64,000 nucleotides of DNA from Candidatus Nitrosotalea okcheonensis (GTDB taxonomy: Archaea > Thermoproteota > Nitrososphaeria > Nitrososphaerales > Nitrosopumilaceae). A program made the position numbers and the translations under genes. Positions 53,460-61,914 of this stretch are shown here, one piece after another. The stretch lies in assembly GCF_900177045.1 (NCBI RefSeq), contig NZ_LT841358.1:875219-939218 (forward strand), read 5' to 3'. The notes under the pieces are model-generated. The model had not been told where the DNA came from and searched no databases. It was given only the letters and a program-made list of their open reading frames with translations. Position 1 is the stretch's first letter. Every line of letters starts with the position of its first letter.

Positions 53460-53759
53460 CTAGTTTTTCTGAGCCTTGTCAGACAAATAGTTAACAAAGC
53501 GTTCAAATCCAGGAGTCATGGACAAGTCAGTTGTCTCTACGGTGTGTTTTCCATCTTTTGATTCTACTGTAATTTTGTATAGAAAAAGATCTGCGGCGCC
53601 TCTTTTGGCATCAGACTTGGAAGGCAGGTTAAAGAAATTGATATTGGCACACAGGCCATGAAGCTGTGCAGACTCGTCTTGTGACATGTTGTCAGTGTCA
53701 AGTGAAACAGATGTTCTGATTCCTGCAAACCCACCCGAGCGCTCAAAGTGTATTTTCAT
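53460..53759 (-). CDS. Emfourin-like protealysin inhibitor
   Basis: About 99 aa of a small beta-rich protein with the emfourin-type opening MKIHFERSGGFAGI. The C-terminus contains TTDLSMTPGFERFV. Emfourin inhibits protealysin-like M4 proteases and is normally encoded next to them. That is the case here: the M4 gene ends 24 nt upstream. ATG 53759 is preferred to a TTG at 53783. This looks like a paired protease-inhibitor system. Confidence 0.8.
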   Translation of the reverse strand: MKIHFERSGGFAGIRTSVSLDTDNMSQDESAQLHGLCANINFFNLPSKSDAKRGAADLFLYKITVESKDGKHTVETTDLSMTPGFERFVNYLSDKAQKN

Positions 53760-53783
53760 GGTATACACACATGCTCTTGGCAA

Positions 53784-54797
53784 TTATTTCTTTACCGTAA
53801 TTCCTACTCCATCCCAGCCTTGTCTGACAGACTCTTGTTCCGCACTTCCAAACAAAATTCCGGCAGCCTCAAATGTGCACGCTGCCATGTCCTCAAAGTT
53901 AGAGTTGGGATTTAGCAAGTCAAGTGTCTTGTACCAGATCTTGCCTGCCTTGTCCCATGAGTATCCACCAATGTCAGTTGCTATCAAGTAAAAGGCCCGA
54001 TTTGGTATACCAGAGTTTATGTGGACCCCGCCATTGTCCTCAGAGGTATCAACATAGTCATTCATGGTTCCAGGCTGCGGATCTTTTCCAATCAATGGGT
54101 CATCATATGCAGTCCCTGGAGCCTTCATGGAGCGTAATGCAACTCCATTGATTTTAGGCGTAAAAAGGCCATGTCCGATTAGCCAGTCTGCCTGTTTTGT
54201 GTTCTGCTTGAGAGAATATTGTTTTACAATAGAGCCAAAGACGTCTGAAATATGCTCATTTAATGCACCTGACTGATCCTGATACTCTAGCTTTGCAGTA
54301 TACTGAGTCACCCCATGCGTAAGCTCATGGCCTATGACATCAATTGCAATTGTAAACCGTTTGAATATTTTTCCATCACCGTCACCGTAAACCATCTGGT
54401 TGCCATTCCAGAATGCGTTATCATATTTTTCACTATAATGTACCGTAGAATCAAGCGTCATTCCCTTGTTATCAATAGAATTTCTTCCATAGACATCCTT
54501 GTAGATATCATATGTCCATCCTGCTCCATCATATGCCTCATTTACTGCAGGATCATCAACTGTAGGATCACCCTCCATTCGTACTAATTTGCCAGGAAGT
54601 GCACTCTTGTTTTTTGCATCATAGATTCTGCGTTGTTTTTGAGTTGATACAGACATGATATCATTTGTGACAAAAATTTGTCGCTGCATCCTTATTTGCT
54701 CGGAGAGTGTAATGGTATTGATTGCCCATTTTTTCAGTCCCGGATCTCCACGATTTATTATTTCACGTAAGAGATGTGGCGGCACAATGCACAACAT
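53784..54797 (-). CDS. Protealysin-like M4 metallopeptidase
   Basis: A 337-aa thermolysin-family protease. Zinc ligands are His157 and His161 in HELTH and Glu181 in GALNEHISDVFG; the catalytic base is Glu158. The N-terminus has the short protealysin-type propeptide signature (CIVPPHLL) and lacks a signal peptide, so the enzyme is intracellular or leaves by a non-classical route. VHINSGIPNRAFY near residue 254 is the conserved third block. It is in an operon with the emfourin-like inhibitor gene downstream. Confidence 0.9.
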   Translation of the reverse strand: MLCIVPPHLLREIINRGDPGLKKWAINTITLSEQIRMQRQIFVTNDIMSVSTQKQRRIYDAKNKSALPGKLVRMEGDPTVDDPAVNEAYDGAGWTYDIYKDVYGRNSIDNKGMTLDSTVHYSEKYDNAFWNGNQMVYGDGDGKIFKRFTIAIDVIGHELTHGVTQYTAKLEYQDQSGALNEHISDVFGSIVKQYSLKQNTKQADWLIGHGLFTPKINGVALRSMKAPGTAYDDPLIGKDPQPGTMNDYVDTSEDNGGVHINSGIPNRAFYLIATDIGGYSWDKAGKIWYKTLDLLNPNSNFEDMAACTFEAAGILFGSAEQESVRQGWDGVGITVKK

Positions 54798-54943
54798 GTT
54801 TTCATACTAGATTATGTTTCAAGGTAAAAAAGACATACGTATAATAACATCACAAGATTTTAAACGAAGATTAATACAGAAGATTTTATCATACGTGCAA
54901 TTCATGCAATATGCTTAATATAAAATTTGTAAGATACTAATAC

Positions 54944-56074
54944 ATGTCACAAAACCCAGTACAAGGATCCGGTACAGTACAATCAATCACAAAGCATATG
55001 GCATTAGGAAATCAAAAATTCAAGCCTCTCCCCAATCCCACAGGCATACCCCCATATCACATAAGGCTAGACGATGTAATCCCTGTAGCAGATATTAAAA
55101 AAATCAATGATGCAAACAAGATTTTATTTCATGTTGTAGGCGACACAGGCGGCGTCAAGTATCCAATACCACAACAAATAGTAGAAATGGCAATGGAGTC
55201 AGATCTGCAAGGACCTGACAGGCCTGCATATTTTTACCACCTAGGAGACGTGGTGTATTATTTTGGCCAGGCAAGTGAATACTATCCTCAATTTTATGAG
55301 CCGTACGCAAAGTACCAGGCTCCAATATTTGCAATACCTGGAAACCACGACGGGGATGTTGCTCCTGGGGATACCACACCATCACTTGATGCCTTTGTGA
55401 GGAATTTTTGCTCCAAAGAGCCAAAAGTTGTTCCTGACTCGGTAGAGGTAAACAGGCCTGCCATGACACAGCCAAACGTGTATTTCACTCTAGAAGCGCC
55501 GTTTGTGACAACTATTGGACTGTATTCCAACGTGCCAGAGGGAGGCGTATTTGATGATTCCCAGATCAAATGGTTCAAGGATGAACTAAGAAAAGCCCCA
55601 AAAAACAAGGCACTCATTGTCACGGTGCACCATCCTGCATATTCTGCTGACATGTATCATAGTGGAAGCAAGGTCATCGAGGAGACACTTGATAACGCAT
55701 TTTCAGAGTCGGGACGTTTTGCAGATATAATACTAACAGGCCACGTTCACAATTACCAGAGATTCACAAGGACTGTAGACAACAAGCATGTACCATATCT
55801 TGTAGTAGGATCAGGAGGATATTGGCACTTGCACTACATGCAAAAGCTGCCAAACAAAGATCCACTTCCTGTACCGTATACAATGCCAGATAGCAACACA
55901 ATACTTGAGAACTATTGTGAAAACAGGCATGGCTACATGATAATGCAGGTTACGCCAGAATCAATCACTGGAACATATCATACAGTTCCAAGACCGCATG
56001 AATCATGGCGTGGCAAATCAGAGTTATTTGATTCATTTACACTTGATCTTTCCACACACAGGTTGAAAAAATGA
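54944..56074 (+). CDS. Calcineurin-like metallophosphoesterase
   Basis: A 376-aa phosphoesterase with the five metal-binding blocks: GDTGG (near residue 66), YHLGDVVYY (GD-VY, near 100), IPGNHDGD (GNHD, near 129), TVHHPAY (HH, near 226) and LTGHVHNYQR (GHxH, near 265). There is no signal peptide. The layout resembles purple acid phosphatase or 3',5'-cyclic nucleotide phosphodiesterase-like enzymes. It overlaps the next gene by ATGA, which indicates coupling. Confidence 0.88.
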   Translation: MSQNPVQGSGTVQSITKHMALGNQKFKPLPNPTGIPPYHIRLDDVIPVADIKKINDANKILFHVVGDTGGVKYPIPQQIVEMAMESDLQGPDRPAYFYHLGDVVYYFGQASEYYPQFYEPYAKYQAPIFAIPGNHDGDVAPGDTTPSLDAFVRNFCSKEPKVVPDSVEVNRPAMTQPNVYFTLEAPFVTTIGLYSNVPEGGVFDDSQIKWFKDELRKAPKNKALIVTVHHPAYSADMYHSGSKVIEETLDNAFSESGRFADIILTGHVHNYQRFTRTVDNKHVPYLVVGSGGYWHLHYMQKLPNKDPLPVPYTMPDSNTILENYCENRHGYMIMQVTPESITGTYHTVPRPHESWRGKSELFDSFTLDLSTHRLKK

Positions 56075-56340
56075 AAAAGAAAAATTACAAAAAAATTGAA
56101 CTGTTATTTCCAAAGATTGATGCAAAAACACAGCAACAAGCCTTCTTGTCACAAAAAGATATAATGAAACGTTTTGTTGCGACAGTTGAAGATATTAAAG
56201 ACTGGTTTGAGTCATATGATATTGAATCGATCGAATTATGGATAAGCGGAGTAGTTCAAACACAAGGTGTATTGAAATTAATTATCAGTGCAAGCGGAGA
56301 AAGTGGTGTCATGATAACACTCAAGCCAAAAACAAAATAA
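56071..56340 (+). CDS. Small protein coupled to metallophosphoesterase (89 aa)
   Basis: A basic N-terminus leads into an alpha-beta segment (EDIKDWFESYDIESIELWISGV) and a C-terminal strand pair (LKLIISASGESGVMITLKPK). It vaguely resembles the small domains that co-occur with trypsin-like or other peptidases in conflict systems; this is weak. The start overlaps the phosphoesterase stop by 4 nt, so the two proteins are made together. Confidence 0.65.
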   Translation: MKKKNYKKIELLFPKIDAKTQQQAFLSQKDIMKRFVATVEDIKDWFESYDIESIELWISGVVQTQGVLKLIISASGESGVMITLKPKTK

Positions 56341-56684
56341 ATTCAGATTCTACCATGCAAAATTATTACCGATGAAAAAACATGTGTGTCTCACAATGAC
56401 ATATCAGAACAGTCAAAATCATCCAAACCAAGCCTGTAAAAAGATATTATAACATTAGAGTAATTTACCGGATTTATTTTACAATATGCTTGTGATATTT
56501 TTTCTGCCAGATCAGTGCATTGTCAGCGATAGAACATTTTCTATAAAGCAATTTGTAAGAATATTTCATGTCCAAAGTTGTTCTTCAAACATGATTATAC
56601 GATAATTTGGTGCAAAAAGTATAAGATTGTTACAGAAGAAACTTACAGTCACTTTAAGAATAACCCACATCATATACAGCTGAA
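56341..56684. other. AT-rich intergenic region, no gene seen
   Basis: A 344-base AT-rich region. Short open frames overlap the next gene in another phase, but none shows coding character. No RNA fold or conserved motif was recognised. Confidence 0.45.
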
Positions 56685-56930
56685 TTGCAAGACATTACGC
56701 ATGAAACAAAAAAACTCTCAAATGTTTCGCCTGAAGCAATCAATACATTGTACGATGATGGCAAGCTCCTCTTGTGTATGGGAAAATATGAAGAGGCATT
56801 ACAGTGCTATGACAGGATTTTAGAAATATCCCCATCATCAAAAAGAGCAGAAGGCTACAAGGGACTGGCCTTATTCAAGCTGAAAAGGCATGCAGAAGCT
56901 TCACAGTGTTATGAAAGAGCACTAAGTTAG
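56685..56930 (+). CDS. TPR-repeat protein (81 aa)
   Basis: Two TPR units are visible. The first (about residues 22-52) has the W-x-x-L-G-x-x-x-x-x-x-x-A-x-x-x-Y-D-R-A pattern (MGKYEEALQCYDRIL). The second (about 53-80) has A-E-G-Y-K-G-L-A-L-F-K-L-K and ends ECYERAL-like. Start is TTG 56685. Short TPR proteins of this kind mediate protein contacts; this could also be a truncated larger TPR protein. Confidence 0.65.
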   Translation: MQDITHETKKLSNVSPEAINTLYDDGKLLLCMGKYEEALQCYDRILEISPSSKRAEGYKGLALFKLKRHAEASQCYERALS

Positions 56931-57256
56931 TAGAAAAATACTTGACACGTGCAATAAAGAAAAATCATCATAAATTATGCATCGTTTGGCAATATAGTAG
57001 AATACTGGATCATTGAGTACGAAGCCAGTCAATAGTACAGCACAAAAAGCATCAAAAAACATAGCAAAAAAAAGAACACTCCACTTGCTAAAACTGCTGA
57101 CGAAAATCCAGTTCTACGACTGCACTAGGAAGGTGACTTGTCGTCCCTTGAGAGAATTTGTCAAATAGTATCAGACCAGCAGAGATCATTTTTATACAGA
57201 TGCCTAATTTTCAATAAAGCCTCTGTTTTAGAAAGGGTTTTGTTGTAGGCATGTTG
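56931..57256. other. Low-support intergenic region with possible decayed frame
   Basis: A 326-base stretch. A 51-codon frame (57013-57168, TTG start) encodes a basic peptide without family. In another phase a frame interrupted by one TAG, running to 57252, has protein-like composition (EGDLSSLERICQIV). Neither is strong enough to call as a gene. Confidence 0.35.
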
Positions 57257-57499
57257 TCATGCCATGATTTGGTATGCATCTTTCATCAAAGGATTTCTTG
57301 TTTGGCATACATCACCATATGCATGACAGGGATGTGACATCCCTTCAGATTTTGAACCGCATTGTATGCATATGTGCTGCATGGCTTGCCTACATATAGC
57401 ACATAGTGAATATTTTTTGAGAGTACCTCCGCATCGCCTACATGATTCGTACGACAGATTCCATCGTTCGGCATTTTTTATCTGAGATGAGTCATTCAT
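57257..57499 (-). CDS. Cys-rich zinc-ribbon protein (80 aa)
   Basis: Three or more cysteine pairs (CRRC, CAIC, CIQC, then CH and C) suggest two zinc-binding ribbons. A TATA box (tttaatacc) lies about 27 nt upstream. It may bind nucleic acid or act as a protein partner. No homologous family is named. Confidence 0.7.
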   Translation of the reverse strand: MNDSSQIKNAERWNLSYESCRRCGGTLKKYSLCAICRQAMQHICIQCGSKSEGMSHPCHAYGDVCQTRNPLMKDAYQIMA

Positions 57500-57551
57500 T
57501 TTATTTGGTTTTTTTTAATAGGTATTAAATAGCACTACTTTGTGACAAGTC

Positions 57552-57737
57552 ATGTTTTTAGATACAAATGTTCTATATACACAATTCAGTTTGAAAAAAC
57601 ATATCAACGCCTTAGAATCATATTTTAATTTCTCGATAAACTATATGTCATTATGTCATGATTTTTCTAGAATAATCTTCTATTTGTGCATTGATCGCAA
57701 AAATATCAGTATGAATTATCATACATATCTTATTTAG
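57552..57737 (+). CDS. Possible PIN-domain fragment (61 aa)
   Basis: The frame opens with MFLDTNVLY, the N-terminal motif of PIN-domain nucleases, and an ATG lies about 26 nt after a TATA-like element shared with the divergent gene at 57499. The later residues do not match a PIN domain and the frame is far too short for one. It may be a decayed toxin gene or chance. The remaining part of 57500-57846 contains nothing I can support. Confidence 0.25.
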   Translation: MFLDTNVLYTQFSLKKHINALESYFNFSINYMSLCHDFSRIIFYLCIDRKNISMNYHTYLI

Positions 57738-57846
57738 CATAAATTATTTTAAAACTATACAGTTTCAATTTACTAGTAGATTCTAATAGATAATTGCATC
57801 CATATTGTTTTACGTTATTGAATCCATACATGCAGATACTATAAAC

Positions 57847-59139
57847 ATGAAGAAACATAACAGGTACAGGAGTTATTGGCTAATACTAATTTTTTCCTTG
57901 ATTCTCATATCATCATCACTTGTCATTACGCTGAGCAGCAAGACACTTACAAATACTGCGACGGGCACACTGGTACCCACCCAAATTGTTTCATTACATA
58001 ATACAACAAGATCAACAGACCTATCCGCAAGGCTTGGGGGAAATGCAACTGGAATATACTATCCACTGTACAGCCTAAGCGAGCTTCCACAGGTGCTCGC
58101 AGCAAAACAAGCTTTTCCTAATGTACCGTTCATGGTAAACATAAATCCGTCATCAGGCCCTGGCTCTTCTGCTTCTGCAGCATGGGCAACTGCAATTACA
58201 CAGCTCAAAAGCGCAGGAGCAGTAGTCACAGGCTATGTACCAACCGGATACGGCACAGGAAGAACGATATCAAACGTGGAAGGCATGATATCATCGTATA
58301 ACCAGTTTTATCCAAACATGCTAGACGGCATAATGTTCGATGAGGTGTCAGGATCTTGCTCAGAGTTTAGCTTTTACCAGACAGTGTCAAACTATGCAAG
58401 ATCACTTGGATATTCATACATACGGGCAAACCCAGGCAGTTCAATATGCCAGACAGATGTACCGCTCTTTAACCACATTGCAATATACGAGTCTGCGGGT
58501 TATCCAAGCGAGTCAACACTTGCATCAAATACCTACTATCCACAATATTCAAAAAGTGTAGTTGGTTTTGGTGCCACGGTGCACACCCAGCCAACATATG
58601 ATCCCACCTGGCTCCACATGGCAACAAAATATCTAAAGTGGGTATACATCACAGACCAGACAGAGCCAAATCCATACGCTGTGTTCCCGGCATACTTTAA
58701 CCAGTACCTGACTTATCTTACCATTCTACAGAAACATCATCATTTTCTATCAGTCAATGCAGTAGATACTGACGGTAGGCCAATTCATGGCATGGGCATT
58801 TGGCTTGAGATGCCTTCAGGGGACATTATAAAGAAAGCATTCACCCCCCATACATTTACCGTAAAGTCAGACGCACAGTACAGAGTTGTATTAGCAAACT
58901 TTAGAGAACATGTCTTTGATCATTGGCAGGATCAAACAAACAACACGGACAGGCATAGAATAATTTTCATTACAGGTAATACAACTCTAGTCGGAGTCTA
59001 TCTTGAACAGTCATGCCATATTAACCAGATAAACAAATGTAATGAATCAGACTTTTGTCTACCATGGGATGGATTAGCATGGCACAATAAAGATCAAGAT
59101 CATTGCGGTACAAACAGAACACAGTATTTCCACAGATAG
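57847..59139 (+). CDS. Membrane-anchored Spherulin-4 family protein
   Basis: A signal-anchor helix (residues about 10-30) precedes a Spherulin-4-like domain (about 70-290): GIYYPLYS, VPFMVNINPSSGPGS, VTGYVPTGYG, LDGIMFDEVSG and KWVYITDQTEPNPY. The TIM-barrel-like fold with an FDE-type acidic motif resembles glycoside hydrolase family 114/135-type enzymes acting on galactosaminogalactan. A C-terminal beta domain follows (about 300-400), and the tail is Cys-rich. ATG 57847 gives a proper anchor; an earlier start at 57805 is less likely. Confidence 0.82.
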   Translation: MKKHNRYRSYWLILIFSLILISSSLVITLSSKTLTNTATGTLVPTQIVSLHNTTRSTDLSARLGGNATGIYYPLYSLSELPQVLAAKQAFPNVPFMVNINPSSGPGSSASAAWATAITQLKSAGAVVTGYVPTGYGTGRTISNVEGMISSYNQFYPNMLDGIMFDEVSGSCSEFSFYQTVSNYARSLGYSYIRANPGSSICQTDVPLFNHIAIYESAGYPSESTLASNTYYPQYSKSVVGFGATVHTQPTYDPTWLHMATKYLKWVYITDQTEPNPYAVFPAYFNQYLTYLTILQKHHHFLSVNAVDTDGRPIHGMGIWLEMPSGDIIKKAFTPHTFTVKSDAQYRVVLANFREHVFDHWQDQTNNTDRHRIIFITGNTTLVGVYLEQSCHINQINKCNESDFCLPWDGLAWHNKDQDHCGTNRTQYFHR

Positions 59140-59245
59140 GTACAACATCAAACTTGATGCAGAGTTGTAGAAGTAACTTGGCTTATTACTATATCTTACC
59201 TAGTATTTTTGATTCATATGATTTGACTAGAAAAAAATATAGAAC

Positions 59246-59270
59246 AATATTAGAATAATATTAAATAAAA
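59246..59270 (+). promoter_or_regulatory. Palindrome and TATA box of the PIG-L gene
   Basis: A perfect inverted repeat AATATTA-3-TAATATT (59246-59262) abuts the TATA box ttaaataaaa (59261-59270), which lies about 24 nt before GTG 59289. A repressor bound to the palindrome would block TBP/TFB. Confidence 0.5.
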
Positions 59271-59288
59271 TCCAAACAAATTTTTATT

Positions 59289-59987
59289 GTGAATATTCTA
59301 GCAATAGGAGCACATCCAGATGATATTGAGTTAGGATGCGGGGGACTTTTGATCAAGGCAGCAAGACAGGGACATGAAGTATCCATGTATACACTCACAA
59401 GAGGAGGAGCAGGCGGCAATCCAAGTGAGCGCACCGATGAGCTCAGACGTTCAGCAGAGTTCATTGGTGCAAAACATTTGTGGATTGACAACTTTGAGGA
59501 TTCAAAGCTTAGCGTAACAAATGAACTGATAAATCATATAGAGTATTTTATAAACAAGGCTAATCCTGACATAATTCTAACCCATTCTCATGGAGACATA
59601 CACCACGATCACAGAGCCATAGCAGCAGCAACAGTTGAATCAGCCAGGTTCAACTCTAACGTATTATCATATGAGATACCGCTTAGTAGAAATTTTGATC
59701 CAAAGGTTTTCTATGATATTTCAGACGTAGTTTATGAAAAGGTGGAATTGATTGAGATCTTTTGGTCACAACAATCCAAGCTGTATCTAAAGTCCAACGC
59801 AATCAAGGGTTTAGCAGAATACAGGGCATTACAGAGTCGACTAAATACAGAGGTAAGGTATGTAGAGGCCTTTGAGGTTCTCAAGCTCTGCTTTGACAAG
59901 GACTTTAAGCTGTTAACAGTGCCATATGTAAAAATAAAGAATTCAAATGCAGTGAAAGACATCAACGAAATTCTGGAGTTTGTATAA
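59289..59987 (+). CDS. PIG-L / LmbE-type deacetylase
   Basis: The zinc site motif AHPDD (residues 8-12) and the second His in THSHGDIHHDHRA (near 98-110) identify a zinc-dependent N-acetylglucosaminyl deacetylase family member. The 232-aa length is normal. It removes acetyl groups from GlcNAc-linked lipids or small thiols; in archaea it often acts in glycan or N-glycosylation pathways. GTG 59289 follows a TATA box by about 24 nt. It sits close to surface-protein genes. Confidence 0.88.
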   Translation: MNILAIGAHPDDIELGCGGLLIKAARQGHEVSMYTLTRGGAGGNPSERTDELRRSAEFIGAKHLWIDNFEDSKLSVTNELINHIEYFINKANPDIILTHSHGDIHHDHRAIAAATVESARFNSNVLSYEIPLSRNFDPKVFYDISDVVYEKVELIEIFWSQQSKLYLKSNAIKGLAEYRALQSRLNTEVRYVEAFEVLKLCFDKDFKLLTVPYVKIKNSNAVKDINEILEFV

Positions 59988-60018
59988 CACAGGACAGCGA
60001 GCATGTGTGACATAGAAT

Positions 60019-60324
60019 ATGTCCCCTATGAGAAATTATACAGAACAAAGCGTCATGGGTTGGGGAAACCGTGGTTGGGTCGAGATAATTGAAACTATCT
60101 TAGAGGTTTGTGAAAGCGGTGCGCTAAAAACACATATCATGTACAAATGCAACCTTAATTCAAAACAAATATCACAGTATTTACAATTTCTTCTAAACCA
60201 CGAATTGATTGAGAACATGATAGATGATCCATTCTCAAAACGAGCCGTTTTTAGAACAACTTCTGACTTGGGTAAAAAATACATGATAGCATATAAACGA
60301 CTGGCAGATATTTTCAAACATTAG
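60019..60324 (+). CDS. Winged-helix protein (101 aa)
   Basis: Small winged helix: helix 2-3 is around ALKTHIMYKCNLNSKQISQYLQFLLNHELI, with the wing following and ending RTTSDLGKKYM. ATG 60019 is used; ATG 60028 and 60055 are alternatives. It resembles the neighbour at 60445 and belongs to the large thaumarchaeal group of small winged-helix proteins. Confidence 0.8.
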   Translation: MSPMRNYTEQSVMGWGNRGWVEIIETILEVCESGALKTHIMYKCNLNSKQISQYLQFLLNHELIENMIDDPFSKRAVFRTTSDLGKKYMIAYKRLADIFKH

Positions 60325-60444
60325 TTATTCATTAATCCTTGCATGAAATTTGCAATAATCAAATTTTCGTTAAAAAATATGGAACTATGTTCCATAGAAT
60401 AGAACCAAATCATTTTTATGATACAATCACAATTATAGAGTGCT

Positions 60445-60717
60445 ATGAAGTATCGTAGTAGAACTGAGATTGTGGCAATGATACTACAGTCTTCGCGCAC
60501 AGGTGCTACAAAAACAAAGATAATGTACAAAGCATTCATGTCGTATACGCAAGTCAAAGAATATCTAAAATTTCTACAAGATAATAACTTGATAAAATAT
60601 GAAACAGCCACTCAGCTTTACAAGGCCACCGAGAAAGGCATACACTTTATTCATGCATATGATGAAATTAGCGATCTAATTTCTGCAAAAACAAACGGAA
60701 AACTGGCGAATATATAA
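60445..60717 (+). CDS. Winged-helix protein (90 aa)
   Basis: Similar in layout to the upstream protein: ATKTKIMYKAFMSYTQVKEYLKFLQDNNLI carries the HTH, and KATEKGIHFI the wing. The two are likely paralogues from a duplication, as they share the M-Y-K and Y-L-x-F-L patterns. Start is ATG 60445. The target is unknown. Confidence 0.82.
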   Translation: MKYRSRTEIVAMILQSSRTGATKTKIMYKAFMSYTQVKEYLKFLQDNNLIKYETATQLYKATEKGIHFIHAYDEISDLISAKTNGKLANI

Positions 60718-60872
60718 AATTAGTTTTACACACATATCTAGATCTTGTCACAATAAAAAAAACTTTGATCATAAATTTTTTCATGGAAAAATTTCTTAGA
60801 AGAGTTTTCCATGAAAAAATTAATGTATTATCTTGCAAAGAGCTTTAAAACCACAATATCTTTTGTGTGTAC

Positions 60873-61904
60873 ATGTCATTGCAAAACGTCTCAACAAATT
60901 CTGATGATACTACATGTCCATCATGCAAGGGAAAACTTGTATCAGATCTTGATAGAGGTGAGAGAATTTGCAGTCATTGTGCGATTGTTATTGATGAACG
61001 TTTCCATTCTGCCAACTCTGGAAATATGGATTTTTTTTCCACATATCGTGAAAGTGAGAGCACAAATGAACAGACTTCTCAGATGATGTATCATGTAGGA
61101 TTACCCACATTAATAGGCAAGAAAAACGTGGATGCTTTTGGAAAACAAATTCATGGACACTCTGAAATGGAGAATCTCAGGAGATTAAACAAGTTTACAA
61201 TCTCAAATGATTCAAAGACAAAAAATCTCAACAAGGCCATAAGAGAGATACGAAGGATAAGTGAAATGCTCGGAATTAGTCATTCAGTAGCAGAGAGAGC
61301 AAGCTACATTTATCGAAAAGCTTTGAATAAAAAACTCATCAGAGGCAGATCTATTACTGGGATAGTTGCGGCTACAATATACATTGCATGCAAGGATGCA
61401 GGTATTCTTTTTCCCATAGATAGAGTTGAGAGCTTGCATGAAAACTGTAGTAGAAAAAATGTGATACATTACTACAAATTACTATTACGAGAAATGAAGA
61501 TGAATACATGTGTGTCAGACCCTGCACAATATGTATCCAAAATATCAATAAAAGCAAGAGTAAGCGGAAAGACTGAGAGAAGGGCACTTGAAATTTTGTC
61601 ACAAATCGAAGGAGATCCTGGCCTATCTGGAAAAAAACCTGTTTCATTAGCAGCTGCATCACTATACCTAGCAACACTTCAAATTGGAGAACATGTAACA
61701 CAACTTAGAATAGCAGTAGCTTCAGAACTTACTACAATTACAATCAGAAAAAGATGTTCAGAGATTGATCAAATATTAAAACAGAAAACAAACCAATCTT
61801 CTCTCGAAGAACAAATTGAAGACACGATCTCAATTTCATCTGAAACTATACTCCCAGAAAATTATACAAATAATCAAGAGAATGTAATAATAAATTCACA
61901 TTAA
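60873..61904 (+). CDS. tfb: Transcription initiation factor TFB
   Basis: A 343-aa TFIIB homologue. The N-terminal zinc ribbon has Cys pairs CPSC and CSHC (about residues 15-35). A B-finger-like linker region follows, and two cyclin-like repeats span about 110-210 and 215-310 (second repeat VSLAAASLYLATL). The C-terminal tail is acidic and Ser-rich. TFB bridges TBP and RNA polymerase. ATG 60873 is preferred; a TATA box (ctttaaaac) lies about 25 nt upstream. Multiple TFB paralogues are common in thaumarchaea. Confidence 0.93.
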   Translation: MSLQNVSTNSDDTTCPSCKGKLVSDLDRGERICSHCAIVIDERFHSANSGNMDFFSTYRESESTNEQTSQMMYHVGLPTLIGKKNVDAFGKQIHGHSEMENLRRLNKFTISNDSKTKNLNKAIREIRRISEMLGISHSVAERASYIYRKALNKKLIRGRSITGIVAATIYIACKDAGILFPIDRVESLHENCSRKNVIHYYKLLLREMKMNTCVSDPAQYVSKISIKARVSGKTERRALEILSQIEGDPGLSGKKPVSLAAASLYLATLQIGEHVTQLRIAVASELTTITIRKRCSEIDQILKQKTNQSSLEEQIEDTISISSETILPENYTNNQENVIINSH

Positions 61905-61914
61905 TGGTACAGTT

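Noticed and set aside
56578..56823. 81-aa frame overlapping the TPR gene
   Set aside because: It overlaps the TPR-coding frame in another phase and shows no domain pattern.
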